7,012 nucleotides of DNA, from assembly GCA_026785795.1 (NCBI GenBank), contig JAJAZJ010000234.1:1-7012 (forward strand), in the 5' to 3' direction. The position numbers and the translations under genes were made by a program. Source of the stretch: Pseudoxanthomonas sp. (GTDB taxonomy: Bacteria > Pseudomonadota > Gammaproteobacteria > Xanthomonadales > Xanthomonadaceae). Within the stretch, counting starts at the first letter, position 1, and each line of letters starts with the position of its first letter. Below the pieces are notes generated by a model. The model did no database searches and was not told the DNA's origin. It worked only from the letters and a program-made list of their open reading frames with translations. Below are positions 6,351 through 7,012 of this stretch, in pieces.

Positions 6351-7012
6351 TCAGTTCGTCGGTTCGCTGCCGTAGCGGGCCCGGTAGGCCAGCAGTCGGT
6401 CGCGGTGGGCTACAAGTTCAGCGCTTTCGCCGGCGAAAGCAAGCAGGTCGTGCAGGTTGGCCACCGCCAGCACCGGCACGCCGCCGTCGATGGCCACGGA
6501 CTGGGCTGCGGAAAGCCGCGACTTCAACCCGGACTCCACTCCGGGTTCGCCCAGCACTTCCTCGCGGTCCAGCGCCACCACGACGCCCGCCACCTGCCCG
6601 CCGGCGTCGCCGATCAGGGCCAGGGCTTCGCGGATCGCGGTGCCGGCGGTAATCACGTCATCCACGATGAGCACGCGGCGCCCCTCCAGCGGGGCCCCGA
6701 TCAGCACCCCGCCCTCGCCATGGGCCTTGGCCTCCTTGCGGTTGAAGGCTACCGGCAGGTCACGGCCGCGTCCTGCGAATTCGCAGGCCAGCGCAGTGGC
6801 CAGCGGAATGCCCTTGTAGGCAGGCCCGAACAGCAGGTCGAAATGGACGCCAGAGGCCTCCACCGCGTCGGCATAGCAGGTGGCCAGGCCGGCCAGCAGC
6901 TTGCCGGAGTCGAAACGCCCCGAATTGAAGAAGTACGGGCTCAGGCGCCCGGACTTCAGCGTGAATTCGCCAAACTTCAGGGCCTGGCATTGCAGCGCCA
7001 GCTGCAGGAAGC
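6351..7012 (-). CDS. pyrE: Orotate phosphoribosyltransferase (N-terminal few codons outside window)
   Basis: Transfers phosphoribose from PRPP to orotate, giving OMP, the penultimate step of UMP synthesis; a cytoplasmic dimer in this family. 219 residues are visible and about 7 are missing compared with E. coli PyrE, which also starts a few residues before the matching Phe. In visible numbering: LKFGEFTLKSGRLSPYFFNS (11-30) with the orotate/PRPP-contacting Lys 19; FGPAYKGIPLA (61-71); the flexible catalytic loop FNRKEAKAHGEGG (89-101) with its Lys and His residues; and the PRPP-binding signature VLIVDDVITAGTAI (113-126). All key residues are present. Between LDREE (147-151) and SAAQSV (167-172) there is a segment several residues longer than in E. 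coli or recalled Xanthomonas PyrE, encoded around an inverted repeat. The DUF4124-like gene begins 21 bp after the stop. Confidence 0.97.
   Translation of the reverse strand, partial: FLQLALQCQALKFGEFTLKSGRLSPYFFNSGRFDSGKLLAGLATCYADAVEASGVHFDLLFGPAYKGIPLATALACEFAGRGRDLPVAFNRKEAKAHGEGGVLIGAPLEGRRVLIVDDVITAGTAIREALALIGDAGGQVAGVVVALDREEVLGEPGVESGLKSRLSAAQSVAIDGGVPVLAVANLHDLLAFAGESAELVAHRDRLLAYRARYGSEPTN
6423..6440. repeat. 18-bp perfect palindrome inside pyrE
   Basis: GCTTTCGCCGGCGAAAGC reads identically on both strands. It lies about 70-90 bp before the pyrE stop and encodes AFAGES. It is the longest perfect palindrome I found in the window. No T-run follows on either strand, so it is not a standard terminator; its function, if any, is unknown. 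Confidence 0.7.
6526..6547. repeat. 8-bp inverted repeat coinciding with an in-frame PyrE insertion
   Basis: AACCCGGA (6526-6533) and TCCGGGTT (6540-6547) are perfect inverted repeats around CTCCAC. On the minus strand they encode EPGVESGL, the part of PyrE that appears to be extra compared with homologs I recall. An 8-bp arm pair alone is not improbable in sequence this GC-rich. Confidence 0.6.
6772..6787. repeat. 16-bp perfect palindrome inside pyrE
   Basis: CCTGCGAATTCGCAGG reads identically on both strands, is centred on an EcoRI-type GAATTC, and encodes CEFAG within the well-conserved part of PyrE. No role is known. Confidence 0.65.

Overview
This is a GC-rich (roughly 65-70% G+C by eye), tightly packed chromosomal housekeeping segment. 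Protein similarity recalled from memory (ArgRS N-terminus, RadC, PyrE) and gene order both point to a gammaproteobacterium of the Xanthomonadaceae (Xanthomonas/Stenotrophomonas/Pseudoxanthomonas/Lysobacter group). The exact genus cannot be fixed from this window. No tRNA, rRNA, CRISPR array, insertion sequence, phage gene or other mobile element is visible.

Layout: positions 1-1377 hold two minus-strand genes, radC (703-1377) followed by the 5' part of argS (1-638, running off the left edge). A 96-bp divergent region (1378-1473) separates them from a plus-strand cluster: coaBC (1474-2685), dut (2682-3152, overlapping coaBC by 4 bp) and a long phosphomannomutase/phosphoglucomutase gene of the algC type (3167-5509). 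A 124-bp convergent gap (5510-5633) follows. A second minus-strand unit then reads inward from the right edge: pyrE (6351-7012, missing about 7 N-terminal codons) and, 21 bp downstream, a small secreted DUF4124-like protein (5634-6329).

How the genes work together: radC divergent from coaBC-dut is an old gammaproteobacterial arrangement (E. coli radC / dfp-dut). The dut-algC continuation, with pyrE close by, resembles Pseudomonas. CoaBC makes 4'-phosphopantetheine for coenzyme A. Dut removes dUTP and supplies dUMP for thymidylate. PyrE makes OMP for UMP. AlgC interconverts the 1- and 6-phosphates of mannose and glucose, feeding GDP-mannose and UDP-glucose synthesis for LPS and exopolysaccharide. 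The theme is nucleotide, cofactor and envelope-sugar supply.

I see no new multi-gene system. The points most worth a second look are: the roughly 320-residue two-TM periplasmic sensor-like extension fused to the sugar phosphomutase, with a possible internal start; a CoaC substrate clamp in which the usual Cys is Glu; and pyrE, which carries unusually long perfect palindromes and a small in-frame insertion encoded by an inverted repeat.
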